Origin: Streptomyces liangshanensis
Lineage (GTDB): Bacteria > Actinomycetota > Actinomycetes > Streptomycetales > Streptomycetaceae
Length of the DNA stretch: 64,000 bases
Assembly (NCBI RefSeq): GCF_011694815.1
Contig: NZ_CP050177.1
Location: forward strand, 4,503,001-4,567,000
Direction: 5' to 3'
Shown: in pieces, positions 32,357-42,717 of the stretch
Layout of the letters: every line of letters begins with the position of its first letter
How positions within the stretch are numbered: the first letter of the stretch is position 1
Made by a program: the position numbers and the translations under genes
Notes under the pieces: generated by a model
Seen by the model: the letters and a program-made list of their open reading frames with translations, nothing else
The model's database searches: none
Told to the model about the DNA's origin: nothing

Positions 32357-33226
32357 ATGACGATCTCCGGGCAGGAAAAGCCGCTGATACGTGTCCTGTA
32401 CGACGAGTCCCGCCGCGATCTGCGGGAGCCGGGCCACCCCCGGCCCGTCCGTCTCTACCTGTGGGAACCACGCCGTCCGGTCGCCGAACCCGCACCGCTG
32501 GTCGTCGTCTCGCACGGGACCGGAGGCTCGGGAAGCGACATGGAGTGGATGGTCCGTCCGCTGACCGAGGCTGGCTTCCGGGTGGCCGCCCTTGACCACC
32601 ACGGCAACAATTTCGTCGACGGCTACGAGCCGGAGGGCTTCCTCCACGTGTGGGAACGGCCCCTGGACGTGTCCGTCGCCCTCGACGTTCTCGCTCGCGA
32701 GCAGCCCTTGGGCCCGGTCGGCGTGGCGGGCTTCTCCCTCGGCGGCTATACGGCGGCGGCGCTCGCCGGGGCCCGGGTCGATCCGGAGATCCTGTGGGGC
32801 GTGTTGACCGGGGCGGTGCCCGTGCCGGAGATTCCCGAATTCCCCGGCGCGCTGGAGGCACTGCGGAAGAAGTACCCGGAGGACGAGTCGTCACGGCGTG
32901 TGGTGGAGGGCGCGGGCGGGGACCGCTCGGATCCCCGAGTGCGGGCGGTCTTCCAAGTGGCCCCGGGAGTCGGCGGGTTCGTGACCCCGGAGAGTCTGGC
33001 GACCGTGCGCGTACCGGTGGAGATCAGGTGGGGCGGGGCGGACACGGTCTGCCCGTACGAAGCCGACACCAGGCCGTACCTGGAGCACATCCCCACCGCG
33101 AGTGGCCACTCGGCCGGCCCCGACGTGCGCCACGACGACTTCTTCGCACCGGAACCCGCCGACCCGGCCGTCCGCGTGCGCGTCGGACAGGAGGCAGCCG
33201 CCTTCTTCCTCCAGCACCTCGTCTGA
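32357..33226 (+). CDS. Alpha/beta hydrolase (dienelactone hydrolase/PAF-acetylhydrolase-like)
   Basis: The 289-residue protein has VVSHGTGGSGSDMEWM (oxyanion loop), LDHHGNNFVDGYEP, the nucleophile VAGFSLGGYTAAALAG and the late GGADTVCPYEADTRPYLEHI (acid residue). RHDDFF near the end includes a candidate catalytic His. It has no signal peptide. It ends 86 bases before a strong terminator and is convergent with serC. The substrate is unknown. Confidence 0.87.
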   Translation: MTISGQEKPLIRVLYDESRRDLREPGHPRPVRLYLWEPRRPVAEPAPLVVVSHGTGGSGSDMEWMVRPLTEAGFRVAALDHHGNNFVDGYEPEGFLHVWERPLDVSVALDVLAREQPLGPVGVAGFSLGGYTAAALAGARVDPEILWGVLTGAVPVPEIPEFPGALEALRKKYPEDESSRRVVEGAGGDRSDPRVRAVFQVAPGVGGFVTPESLATVRVPVEIRWGGADTVCPYEADTRPYLEHIPTASGHSAGPDVRHDDFFAPEPADPAVRVRVGQEAAAFFLQHLV

Positions 33227-33311
33227 CCGGCGGGCACCCGCACGGGGATGTCCGTCCCGAGGGGCCTTCGGCCGGTCCACGTCCGCCCAGGACCGGGTGC
33301 GGCCATCGCGA

Positions 33312-33352
33312 AAGGGCCCCGGGCGCGCGGGAAGCGCGTGCCCGGGGCCCTT
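33312..33352. terminator. Strong bidirectional terminator hairpin
   Basis: AAGGGCCCCGGGC (33312-33324) pairs with GCCCGGGGCCCTT (33340-33352). Five further inner pairs, one of them G-U, extend the stem to 18 bp with a five-base loop. It lies between the convergent hydrolase and serC genes. Confidence 0.85.
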
Positions 33353-33365
33353 CGGCGCGCGAGTG

Positions 33366-35079
<1,714 letters not shown>

Positions 35080-35317
35080 CGGGATTGCCCTCCGGGTCGG
35101 TGACGTTGGCCCAGCGCGCCGCGTAAACGGACGTCACTATAGGAGAAGCGACGATCGGATAGGGAAAATTTTGTTCGATTCCCCATACGTTTCTGAACAC
35201 TGAAGGTGCTCCGGGTGTCGGACGGAGGGGCTCCGGGGCGGGAGTGCGGGGGGCATATGCCGTACGTGTGCCGCTCACGTACCGGGTCCGGGGGAGCGGG
35301 CGGGGCATCCTGGGACC

Positions 35318-38300
35318 ATGGTTGACCAGGCTGCGAAGGCTGCGAAGGCGGAGAGGTCCGGGGGGCCCGGCGGGCCCGGGACGGACACGACCGCGCTGGC
35401 GCGGGCGCTGAAGGACGCCGTGCGCGGGGAGGTGGACTTCGGTTCCGCGGCCCGCGCCCTGATGACCATGGACGCGTCCAACTACCGCCGGGTGCCGGTG
35501 GGCGTGGTCGCCCCGCGCGACGCGGCGGACGTGGCCGCCGCGCTGGCGGTGTGCCGCGAGCACGGCGTGCCCGTGCTGCCGCGCGGCGCCGGGACGTCCA
35601 TCGCGGGACAGGCGACCGGGGTCGGGGTGGTGCTCGACCTGACCCGCCACCTGCGGTCGATCGTGTCGGTGGACGCGGAGGCGCGCACGGCGGTCGTCCA
35701 GCCGGGGGTGGTCCTGGACGACCTGCGGAACGCCGTGCGTCCGCACGGCCTGACCTTCGGCCCCGACCCGTCCACGCACAGCCGCTGCACCCTCGGCGGG
35801 ATGATCGGCAACAACTCCTGCGGGTCGCACTCGGTGGCCTGGGGCACGACCGCCGACAACGTCCGCCGGCTGAGTGTTCTGACGTACGGCGGGGCGGAGT
35901 TGACCCTGGGGCGGGGGTGGCCGGGGGCGGGAGCGGGTCCGGGGGCGGGGGACACCCGGGCGTCGGGGCCGGGCGGGGACGCGGTGCTGCGGGGCGTCGA
36001 GGAGCTGGTGGCGCGGAACCTGGCGCTGCTGCGGACCGGTTACCCGGCCGGACTGCCCCGGCGCATCTCCGGGTACGCGCTCGACGCGCTGCTCCCCGAG
36101 GCCGGGGCCGACCTGGCCCGCGCCTTCTGCGGCAGCGAGGGCACGCTCGGGGTGGTCACGGAGGCGACCGTACGACTGGTCGCGTCACCGCCCGCCCGGG
36201 CGCTCGCCGTCCTCGGCTACCCGGACGAGAGCGCGGCCGCCGAGGCCGCGGCGGGGCTGCTGCCGTACGGTCCGCTGACCGTGGAGGGCATGGCGGAGGA
36301 CCTGGTACGGGGCGGGCGGGGCGGGGGAAGCGGTAGCGGGGGTAGAAGCGAGCGCGGTGGCGGGTACGGGCTGCCGCGCGGCGGCGCGTGGTTGTTCGTG
36401 GAGACCGGCGGGGAGACGGCGGCCGAGGCGCGCGCGGCGGCCGGGGCGATCCTCCGCGCGGCGGACGCGCTCGACGGCGCGGTCGTGGACGATCCGGCCG
36501 GGATGCGGGCGCTGTGGCGGGTACGGGAGGACGCGGCCGGGACCGCGACGCGGATGCCCGACGGCAGCGAGGCCTGGCCCGGCTGGGAGGACTGCGCGGT
36601 GCCGCCGGCCCGGCTGGGCGCGTACCTCCGCGACTTCCGCGCGCTGCTCGCCGAGCACGGCCTGCGGGGCACGCCGTACGGGCACTTCGGGGACGGCTGC
36701 ATCCATGTCCGCGTCGACTTCGACCTGTTGGGCGAGGACGGCGTACGGCGCTTCCGGCGGTTCTCGGAGGAGACGGCCGCGCTGGTCGTCGCGCACGGCG
36801 GTTCGCTGTCGGGGGAGCACGGCGACGGGCTGGCGCGGGCGGAGCTGCTGCCGGTGATGTACGGGCCCGAACTGGTCGCGCTGTTCGGCCGGTTCAAGGA
36901 CGCCTGGGACCCGGCGGGCGGGATGAACCCGGGCGTGCTGGCGCGGCCGGCGCGGCTGGACGAGAACCTGCGGTTCGCGGTGCTGCCGCGCGAGCCCGTC
37001 GACGTGGTGTTCGCGTATCCGCACGACGGGCCCGGCGGGGGAGGGGACTTCTCGGCGGCGGTACGGCGCTGCGTGGGCGTCGCGAAGTGCCGGGTGGCGG
37101 GGCCGGGTGAGGGCGCGGGGGTGATGTGCCCGTCGTTCCGGGCGACGGGCGAGGAGCGGCACTCGACCCGGGGGCGGGCGCGGCTGCTGCACGAGATGCT
37201 CGCGGGCGAGGCGGGCGGGGTGGTGACGGACGGCTGGCGTTCGACGGAGGTACGGGACGCGCTGGACCTGTGCCTGTCGTGCAAGGGCTGCCGCAGCGAC
37301 TGCCCGGTGGGCGTGGACATGGCCACGTACAAGGCGGAGTTCCTGCACCACCACTACCGGGGCCGGTTGCGTCCGGCCGCGCACTACGCGATGGGCCGGC
37401 TGCCGGGGTGGCTGCGGGCGGCGGCGCCGTTCGCGCGCGTGCTGAACGCGGCGGCGCGGGTACCGGCGCTGGCGGCGGTGGCGAAACGGGCGGGGGGAAT
37501 CGCGCCGGAACGCGAGCTGCCGGCCCTGGCGGAGGAGACCTTCACGCGCTGGCTGCGCGGCCGCGCGGCGGACGAGGGCGGCACAGCCCCCGCCTCGCGG
37601 GTCACGCTCTGGCCGGACACCTTCACCGAGCACCTCTCACCGGAGGTGGGGCGCGCGGCGGTCCGGGTGATGGAGGCGGCGGGGATCGGCTGCGCGGTGC
37701 CCGAGGGACGGGTGTGCTGCGGCCTGACGTACGTCTCGACGGGCCAGCTGGACCGGGCGCGCACGGTCATGCGCCGCACGCTCGACCGCGTGGAACCCCT
37801 CCTCCGGGCGGGCGGCCCGGTGGTGGTCCTGGAGCCGAGCTGCGCGGCCACCCTCACCACCGACCTCCCGGAACTGCTGCCGGACGACCCCCGCGCGTCC
37901 CGGCTGGCGGCGGCGGTACGCACCTTCGCCCAGGCCCTGGAGGAAGAGGCCCCGGCCTGGCGCCCGCCCCGCCTGGACCGCCCGGTCGCCGGCCAGACCC
38001 ACTGCCACCAACACGCGGTCCTGGGCGACGAGGCGGACCGCCGCCTGCGCGAACAGGCGGGCCTGACAGGTGAGTTGAGCGGCGGCTGCTGCGGCCTGGC
38101 AGGCAACTTCGGCTTCGAACGCGGCCACTACGAGGTGTCGAGGGCCTGCGCGGAGGACCAACTGCTGCCCGCGGTACGGACAGCGCCCCCGGACGCGGAA
38201 CTCCTCGCGGACGGCTTCTCCTGCCGCACCCAACTGACCCAGTTGGCCGCCCTGACGGACCGCCGCCCCCGCCACCTGGCGGAGGTTCTGGCGGAGGGCC

Positions 38301-38338
38301 TGGACCGGCCGGGAAACGGGGACGGCCCGGTGTCGTAG
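35318..38338 (+). CDS. FAD/Fe-S fused D-lactate/2-hydroxyacid dehydrogenase-like protein
   Basis: The 1,006-residue protein is a fusion. Residues about 60-230 form an FAD-binding PP-loop domain (LPRGAGTSIAGQATGVGVVL, GGMIGNNSCGSHSVAWGT). Residues about 250-550 are the FAD-oxidase C domain, with GHFGDGCIHVRVDFD and SLSGEHGDGLARAELL. A four-cysteine motif, CLSCKGCRSDCP, lies at about 650-661. Two CCG motifs (CCGLTYVSTGQL and CCGLAGNFGF) follow in the C-terminal part, as in GlcF. This GlcD-GlcF-like arrangement oxidises D-lactate or a 2-hydroxy acid, with electrons passed to an Fe-S domain. A low-complexity Gly/Ser insert lies at about 328-348. The exact substrate is unknown. Confidence 0.9.
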   Translation: MVDQAAKAAKAERSGGPGGPGTDTTALARALKDAVRGEVDFGSAARALMTMDASNYRRVPVGVVAPRDAADVAAALAVCREHGVPVLPRGAGTSIAGQATGVGVVLDLTRHLRSIVSVDAEARTAVVQPGVVLDDLRNAVRPHGLTFGPDPSTHSRCTLGGMIGNNSCGSHSVAWGTTADNVRRLSVLTYGGAELTLGRGWPGAGAGPGAGDTRASGPGGDAVLRGVEELVARNLALLRTGYPAGLPRRISGYALDALLPEAGADLARAFCGSEGTLGVVTEATVRLVASPPARALAVLGYPDESAAAEAAAGLLPYGPLTVEGMAEDLVRGGRGGGSGSGGRSERGGGYGLPRGGAWLFVETGGETAAEARAAAGAILRAADALDGAVVDDPAGMRALWRVREDAAGTATRMPDGSEAWPGWEDCAVPPARLGAYLRDFRALLAEHGLRGTPYGHFGDGCIHVRVDFDLLGEDGVRRFRRFSEETAALVVAHGGSLSGEHGDGLARAELLPVMYGPELVALFGRFKDAWDPAGGMNPGVLARPARLDENLRFAVLPREPVDVVFAYPHDGPGGGGDFSAAVRRCVGVAKCRVAGPGEGAGVMCPSFRATGEERHSTRGRARLLHEMLAGEAGGVVTDGWRSTEVRDALDLCLSCKGCRSDCPVGVDMATYKAEFLHHHYRGRLRPAAHYAMGRLPGWLRAAAPFARVLNAAARVPALAAVAKRAGGIAPERELPALAEETFTRWLRGRAADEGGTAPASRVTLWPDTFTEHLSPEVGRAAVRVMEAAGIGCAVPEGRVCCGLTYVSTGQLDRARTVMRRTLDRVEPLLRAGGPVVVLEPSCAATLTTDLPELLPDDPRASRLAAAVRTFAQALEEEAPAWRPPRLDRPVAGQTHCHQHAVLGDEADRRLREQAGLTGELSGGCCGLAGNFGFERGHYEVSRACAEDQLLPAVRTAPPDAELLADGFSCRTQLTQLAALTDRRPRHLAEVLAEGLDRPGNGDGPVS

Positions 38339-38345
38339 GGGCGTG

Positions 38346-39209
38346 TCACGCGCCCGTGGCCAGGTGCCAGGCCAGGGTGGCCAGGTCGTGGGTGGCGGGG
38401 TGGGTGGCGGCTTCTCGCCAGGCCAGGAAGACCTGGAGGTGCGGGGCGTCGGGGAGGGGGCGGAAGGCGACGCCCGGGTGGGGGTGCATGTCCGCCGTCG
38501 AGGCGCTCGACACGCCCACGCCGCGGCCCGCGGCGATCGCCGCCAGCCAGTCGTCCGTGTTCGCCACCGTCACCGTCGACACCGGGCCCGCCTCCGGGGG
38601 CCACAGGGACGGGGTTGTCGTGCCCGAGACGGTGTTCACCAGGATCGGGCGCGTCGCCAGGTCCGCCAGGGTCAGCGTCGGCCGCGCGGCGAGCGGGCCG
38701 TCGGCGGGGACGGCCGCGACGCGCGGCTCCGTGAACAGCAGCTCCGTCACCAGCCCCGGCGTCCCCACCACCCCCGGCCCCCGCAGCAACGCCGCGTCGA
38801 CGTCGCCCCGGATCAGCCCGGCCGTACGGTCGTCGATCCTGAGCAGCTCCAGCGGGGTCTCCGGGTGCTCCCGCTCCCAGCGCCGCAGCAGCGGTGTCGT
38901 GTACGGGCCGAAGGCCGACCACGCGTGCCCGAGCCGCAGCGGGCGGCGGCGCAGCGCGCCCGTGTCGAGGGCGGCGTCGAACGCGGCGACGGCGGCCGCC
39001 GCCTTCTCGCGGAAGGCCCGGCCCTCCGCCGTGAGGGCGAGGTGGTGGGTGGAGCGTTCCGCGAGCCGTACACCGAGGTGTTTCTCCAGCGCGACCAGGT
39101 TGCGGGAGACGGCGGGCTGGGTGAGGTGCAGCCGCGCCGCCGCCCTGGTCAGGCTGGATTCCTCGGCGATGGCCAGGAAGCAGCGGAGGTGGCGCAGCTC
39201 GATGCTCAT
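38346..39209 (-). CDS. LysR-family regulator (second)
   Basis: I take the ATG at 39207-39209 (M-S-I-E-L-R-H-L), giving 287 residues. The helix-turn-helix reads LRCFLAIAEESSLTRAAARL then TQPAVSRNLVALEKHLGVRL. The effector domain follows from about residue 90. It is divergent from the EamA exporter, with 141 bases between starts, so it likely controls that gene. It ends 8 bases after the dehydrogenase stop, convergently. Confidence 0.9.
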   Translation of the reverse strand: MSIELRHLRCFLAIAEESSLTRAAARLHLTQPAVSRNLVALEKHLGVRLAERSTHHLALTAEGRAFREKAAAAVAAFDAALDTGALRRRPLRLGHAWSAFGPYTTPLLRRWEREHPETPLELLRIDDRTAGLIRGDVDAALLRGPGVVGTPGLVTELLFTEPRVAAVPADGPLAARPTLTLADLATRPILVNTVSGTTTPSLWPPEAGPVSTVTVANTDDWLAAIAAGRGVGVSSASTADMHPHPGVAFRPLPDAPHLQVFLAWREAATHPATHDLATLAWHLATGA

Positions 39210-39350
39210 GCGTGCGGAGCATAACGGCAGTCCAATAGGCATTTCACGGGCGAGGCGCGGAGCCGTAACGTGAGCGTGAGCCTGTCCGGCGACAACCGTC
39301 CGACGACGACCGTGCGACGAGACAGACCACGAGATACCGGAGGCCCTTCG

Positions 39351-40304
39351 GTGGACGAGCCGCGTACCGCCGCCACTGCTTCCGTCGTCGTGCCCGAGGT
39401 CTCGGCCGCCGCTCCGGAGGCCGGCGCGGCTCCGCGGGGCGCGGAGCCCAGGGGCTCCCGGGCCCTAGGTCCCGTCGCGCTGGTGATCGGGGGCGGGGTC
39501 TCGGTGCAGTTCGGCGCCGCCATCGCCGTCCTGCTGATGCCCCGTACCGGCGCCCTCGGTGTCGTGTCGCTGCGGCTCGCGCTCGCCGCCGTCGTCCTGC
39601 TCGCCTTCTGCCGGCCCAGGCTGCGGGGGCACTCCCGCGCCGACTGGGGCACGGTCCTCGTGTTCGGTACGGTCCTCGCCGCCATGAACGGGCTGTTCTA
39701 CCAGTCCGTCGACCGCATCCCCCTCGGCGCGGCCGTCACCCTGGAGGTGCTCGGGCCGCTCACGCTCTCGGTGATCGTCTCCCGGCGGTGGGTGAACGTT
39801 TTGTGGGCGGGGCTCGCGCTGGGCGGGGTGCTGCTGCTGAGCGGCGGCGGGTTCGACCGGCTCGATCCGCTGGGCGCGGCGTTCGCGCTGTCGGCGGGTG
39901 CCATGTGGGCCGCGTACATCGTCTTCAGCGCCCGGACGGGCCGCCGCTTCCCGCAGGCCGACGGCCTGGCGCTGGCGATGGGGGTCGGGGCGCTGATCGC
40001 GCTGCCGTTCGGGATCGTGGAGTCCGGGTCCAAGCTGATCGTGCCGTCGACGCTCGGCCTCGCGCTGGCGGTCGCGGTGATGTCGTCCGTCCTGCCGTAC
40101 ACCCTGGAACTGCTCGCCCTGCGGCGCATGCCGTCCTCGACGTTCGCCATCCTGATGAGCCTGGAGCCGGCCATCGCGGCGAGCGCCGGGTTCCTCCTGC
40201 TGAACCAGGCGCTCTCCACGGCGGAGGCGCTGGCGATCGCGCTGGTGATCGTGGCGAGCATGGGCGCGGTACGGACCCAGGTGGGGCGGCGCGACCGGGC
40301 TTGA
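39351..40304 (+). CDS. EamA/DMT-family transporter
   Basis: A GTG at 39351 follows GGAGG with good spacing, giving 317 residues. A longer in-frame start exists but crosses the promoter region. After a roughly 40-residue hydrophilic tail there are about ten helices in two EamA repeats, such as ALGVVSLRLALAAVVLLAFC, DWGTVLVFGTVLAAMNGLFY and PSSTFAILMSLEPAIAASAG. The RhaT/EamA family exports amino acids or metabolites. It is divergent from a LysR gene and likely regulated by it. The substrate is unknown. Confidence 0.88.
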   Translation: MDEPRTAATASVVVPEVSAAAPEAGAAPRGAEPRGSRALGPVALVIGGGVSVQFGAAIAVLLMPRTGALGVVSLRLALAAVVLLAFCRPRLRGHSRADWGTVLVFGTVLAAMNGLFYQSVDRIPLGAAVTLEVLGPLTLSVIVSRRWVNVLWAGLALGGVLLLSGGGFDRLDPLGAAFALSAGAMWAAYIVFSARTGRRFPQADGLALAMGVGALIALPFGIVESGSKLIVPSTLGLALAVAVMSSVLPYTLELLALRRMPSSTFAILMSLEPAIAASAGFLLLNQALSTAEALAIALVIVASMGAVRTQVGRRDRA

Positions 40305-40325
40305 GGGGGGTGCTCCGCCTGGGTC

Positions 40326-40386
40326 GGTGGTTGGTGGTCGGTGGTCGGTGGCCGGTGGCCGGTGGCCGGTGGCCCGTGGTCGGTGG
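40326..40386. repeat. Heptamer tandem repeat GGTGGYC
   Basis: About eight copies of GGTGGTC or GGTGGCC follow each other just after the EamA stop. Degenerate copies, with longer units such as CCGGGTCCGGGTC, continue to about 40590 in the region between the convergent EamA and MerR genes. No gene is supported here. Confidence 0.8.
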
Positions 40387-40589
40387 CGGTCAGGCCGCCG
40401 GGCCCGGGTCGGTGACGGTCGGCCTCCGGGTCCGTGGGTGGCCGGTGGCCCGTGGCCGGTGGTCGGTGACGGTCAGGTCTCCGGGCCTGGGCCGGTCACG
40501 GTCGGCCGCCGGGTCCGGGTCCGGGTCCGTACCGGTCACGCCGGCCCGGGTCCGTACCGGTCAGGCCGCCGGGCCTGGGCCCGTATCGG

Positions 40590-40961
40590 TCAGGCCTCCC
40601 GGCGGCCCCGGTCCGCCGTGCTCTCCCGGAGCGCCGCAGCCAGCCGGTCGCGGACCCTGGCCTGGGTGGCGAGGCGTTCGTCGAGGACCGCCAGCCGTTC
40701 CCGTGCGACCCGCAGGCCCTGGTCCGAGGGCGGCGCGGCGGTCACGTCGCCGTCCAGGCAGGGCAGGAACACGCGCACGTCGTCCAGGACGAGGCCGGCG
40801 GCCAGCAGGTGCCGGATGTTGCGCACGCGCGCCACGGCCCGCTCGTCGTAGACGCGGTAGCCGTTGGGGGCCCGCTCCGAGGAGAGCAGCCCGGCCCGCT
40901 CGTAGTGCCGCAGCGCGCGGGCGGACGTCCCGGTCACCTCGGCCAGTTCACCGATCCGCAC
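40590..40961 (-). CDS. MerR-family regulator
   Basis: I choose the GTG at 40959-40961, because AGGAGG sits seven bases upstream, giving 123 residues. A GTG three codons earlier overlaps that ribosome site. The N-terminal winged helix is VRIGELAEVTGTSARALRHY followed by ERAGLLSSERAPNGYRVYDE and RVRNIRHLLAAGLVLDDV. The C-terminal helix is dimerising coiled coil. A single Cys (LPCLDG) is present, with no metal-binding loop, so it may sense an organic ligand. It lies 45 bases downstream of the SDR gene on the same strand and may regulate it. Confidence 0.88.
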   Translation of the reverse strand: MRIGELAEVTGTSARALRHYERAGLLSSERAPNGYRVYDERAVARVRNIRHLLAAGLVLDDVRVFLPCLDGDVTAAPPSDQGLRVARERLAVLDERLATQARVRDRLAAALRESTADRGRREA

Positions 40962-41006
40962 GCTCCGCACCTCCTGCCGCCCGGCTCCCGGACCGGACCA
41001 CTGCTA

Positions 41007-41774
41007 TCACGCCACGACCGCCCCGCCGTCGACCGGGAGCACCACCCCGGTGACGAACGACGCGGCCGGCGCGGCGAGCCCGGTGATCGCCCACGCCACG
41101 TCCTCGGGCCGGCCGATCCGGCCCAGCGGGGTGTGCGCGAGCTGCCACTTCCGTACCGCGGCCCGCCGCTCCGGCGTCAGGCCCTGGTGCTCGCCGATGG
41201 GGGTGTCGATCGCGCCGGGGGCGACCGCCACCACCCGGATGCCGCGCGGGGCCAGCTCGACGGCCCAGCTGCGGGTCAGCAGTTCCAGGGCGGTCTTGGT
41301 CGCCGCGTAGACCGCGTTGCCGGGCCAGGCCCGCTGCCCCACCGAGGTGGTGACGTTCACGATCACACCGCCCGACGTCTCCAGGGCCGGCAGCGCCGCC
41401 TGGGCCAGCAGGGCGGGGGCCACGAGGTTGGTGGCGAGCTGAGCCGCGATCAGGTCCGGCGTCAGCGCGCCGAGGGAACCGCCGCGCACGATACCGGCGT
41501 TGTTGACCAGCACGTCCAGCCGGCCGTGTGCCCCGAGCACGGCACGGACGATCCGATCGGGCTCGCCCTCGGCGGTGATGTCGGCGGCCAGCGGCGTGAT
41601 CCGGTCGTACCCGGCGGCGGTCTCCGCCAGCGGCCCGGGCCGCCGCCCGATCGCGACCACGTGGGCGCCCTCGTGGGCGAAGGCGCGGGCGGTGGCCCGG
41701 CCGATGCCCGTGCCCGCTCCGGTGACGGCGACGACCCTGCTGCTCTGCGACGCGGTGCTGTTCATGCCGGCCAT
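41007..41774 (-). CDS. Short-chain dehydrogenase/reductase
   Basis: The 255-residue protein has the NAD(P) motif TGAGTGIG, the N-N-A-G motif in LVNNAGIVRGG, the catalytic serine in VNVTTSVGQ and YAATK with catalytic Tyr and Lys. PGAIDTPIGE and the C-terminal GVVLPVDGGAVV are typical. It is an SDR of unknown substrate. It is divergent from the acyl-CoA operon, and a TetR-like palindrome lies between them (41837-41854), so it may belong to the same regulon. An in-frame ATG three codons later is an alternative start. Confidence 0.9.
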   Translation of the reverse strand: MAGMNSTASQSSRVVAVTGAGTGIGRATARAFAHEGAHVVAIGRRPGPLAETAAGYDRITPLAADITAEGEPDRIVRAVLGAHGRLDVLVNNAGIVRGGSLGALTPDLIAAQLATNLVAPALLAQAALPALETSGGVIVNVTTSVGQRAWPGNAVYAATKTALELLTRSWAVELAPRGIRVVAVAPGAIDTPIGEHQGLTPERRAAVRKWQLAHTPLGRIGRPEDVAWAITGLAAPAASFVTGVVLPVDGGAVVA

Positions 41775-41836
41775 CGTGCGACCCTGCCGCCGGTGTCAAG
41801 GTCAAGCGCCGAGGGCGGTATCCCCGCCAAGAAGTA

Positions 41837-41854
41837 AAGCAAGCACGCTTGATT
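41837..41854. promoter_or_regulatory. Candidate TetR operator between the SDR gene and acyl-CoA operon
   Basis: CAAGC-AC-GCTTG (41840-41851) is a perfect palindrome, extended to AA-CAAGCACGCTTG-TT with one mismatch pair. It lies in the 145-bp divergent region. It fits a TetR-family site, and a TetR gene closes the operon. Confidence 0.55.
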
Positions 41855-41919
41855 GTTTCTCCGGCCCCTGAGATGCTCCGGGACACGCACACCGTCGCCG
41901 TGTCCGAGGGAGCGCCCCC

Positions 41920-42717
41920 GTGTCCGACTCTGCCGCAGTCCTCGACGACCTGCGCAGCGAGAGCGAGGAACTCGACTCCCTCGTAGGGGGATTGGGCGCG
42001 GCGGACTGGACCCGCGCCACCCCCGCCCCCGGCTGGACCGTGGCCCATCAGATCGCCCACCTCGCCTGGACCGATCGCGCCGCGCTGCTCTCCCTGACCG
42101 ACAAGAAGGCCTTCGCCACGGAGACGCGCAAGGCCCTCGCCGCCCCCTCCTCCTTCGCCGACGACGGCGCGCGGGACGGGGCCGCGCTGCCGCCCGCCGA
42201 ACTCCTCGCCCGGTGGCGGGCCGGCCGCGACCTCCTGGCGAACGCCCTGCGCGACGCCCCGCCCGGCGCGCGATTCCCCTGGTACGGGCCCGCCATGAGC
42301 GGCCCCTCGATGGCGACCGCCCGCCTGATGGAGACCTGGGCGCACGGCCAGGACATCGCCGACACCCTCGGGGTGCGCCGCGCGCCGACCGCGCGGCTGC
42401 GGCACATCGCGTGGATCGGCGTACGGACCCGGGACTACGCCTACTCCGTACGGGACGAGCCGCCGCCCTCCGAGCCGTTCCGTGTCGAACTGACCGGCCC
42501 GGGCAAGGAGTTGTGGGGGTACGGCCCCGACAACGCGACCCAGCGCGTCACCGGCCCCGCGCTCGACTTCGCGCTGCTGGTGACCCAGCGGGCGCACCGC
42601 GCCGACCTCGCCGTACGGGCGGAGGGTCGGGACGCGGACCGCTGGCTGGACATCGCCCAGGCCTTCGCGGGCCTCCCGGGCGCGGGCCGCGCGCCGAAGG
42701 GGGCCGAGCAGGGATGA
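41920..42717 (+). CDS. TIGR03084/DinB-like metal-binding protein
   Basis: A GTG start gives 265 residues. The N-terminal DinB-like fold has PGWTVAHQIAHLAWTDRAAL (metal-ligand histidines at 43 and 47) and a later MATARLMETWAHGQDIADTL, the third histidine site. These are the marks of the mycothiol-dependent maleylpyruvate isomerase-like superfamily, TIGR03084 branch. It is the first gene of the acyl-CoA operon and overlaps the next by four bases. Its role there is unknown; a mycothiol-linked step is possible but unproven. Confidence 0.88.
   Translation: MSDSAAVLDDLRSESEELDSLVGGLGAADWTRATPAPGWTVAHQIAHLAWTDRAALLSLTDKKAFATETRKALAAPSSFADDGARDGAALPPAELLARWRAGRDLLANALRDAPPGARFPWYGPAMSGPSMATARLMETWAHGQDIADTLGVRRAPTARLRHIAWIGVRTRDYAYSVRDEPPPSEPFRVELTGPGKELWGYGPDNATQRVTGPALDFALLVTQRAHRADLAVRAEGRDADRWLDIAQAFAGLPGAGRAPKGAEQG

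Noticed and set aside
40327..40851. 174-codon ORF across the heptamer repeats
   Set aside because: Product of repeat DNA (Gly/Arg/Trp pattern) and overlaps the real MerR gene.
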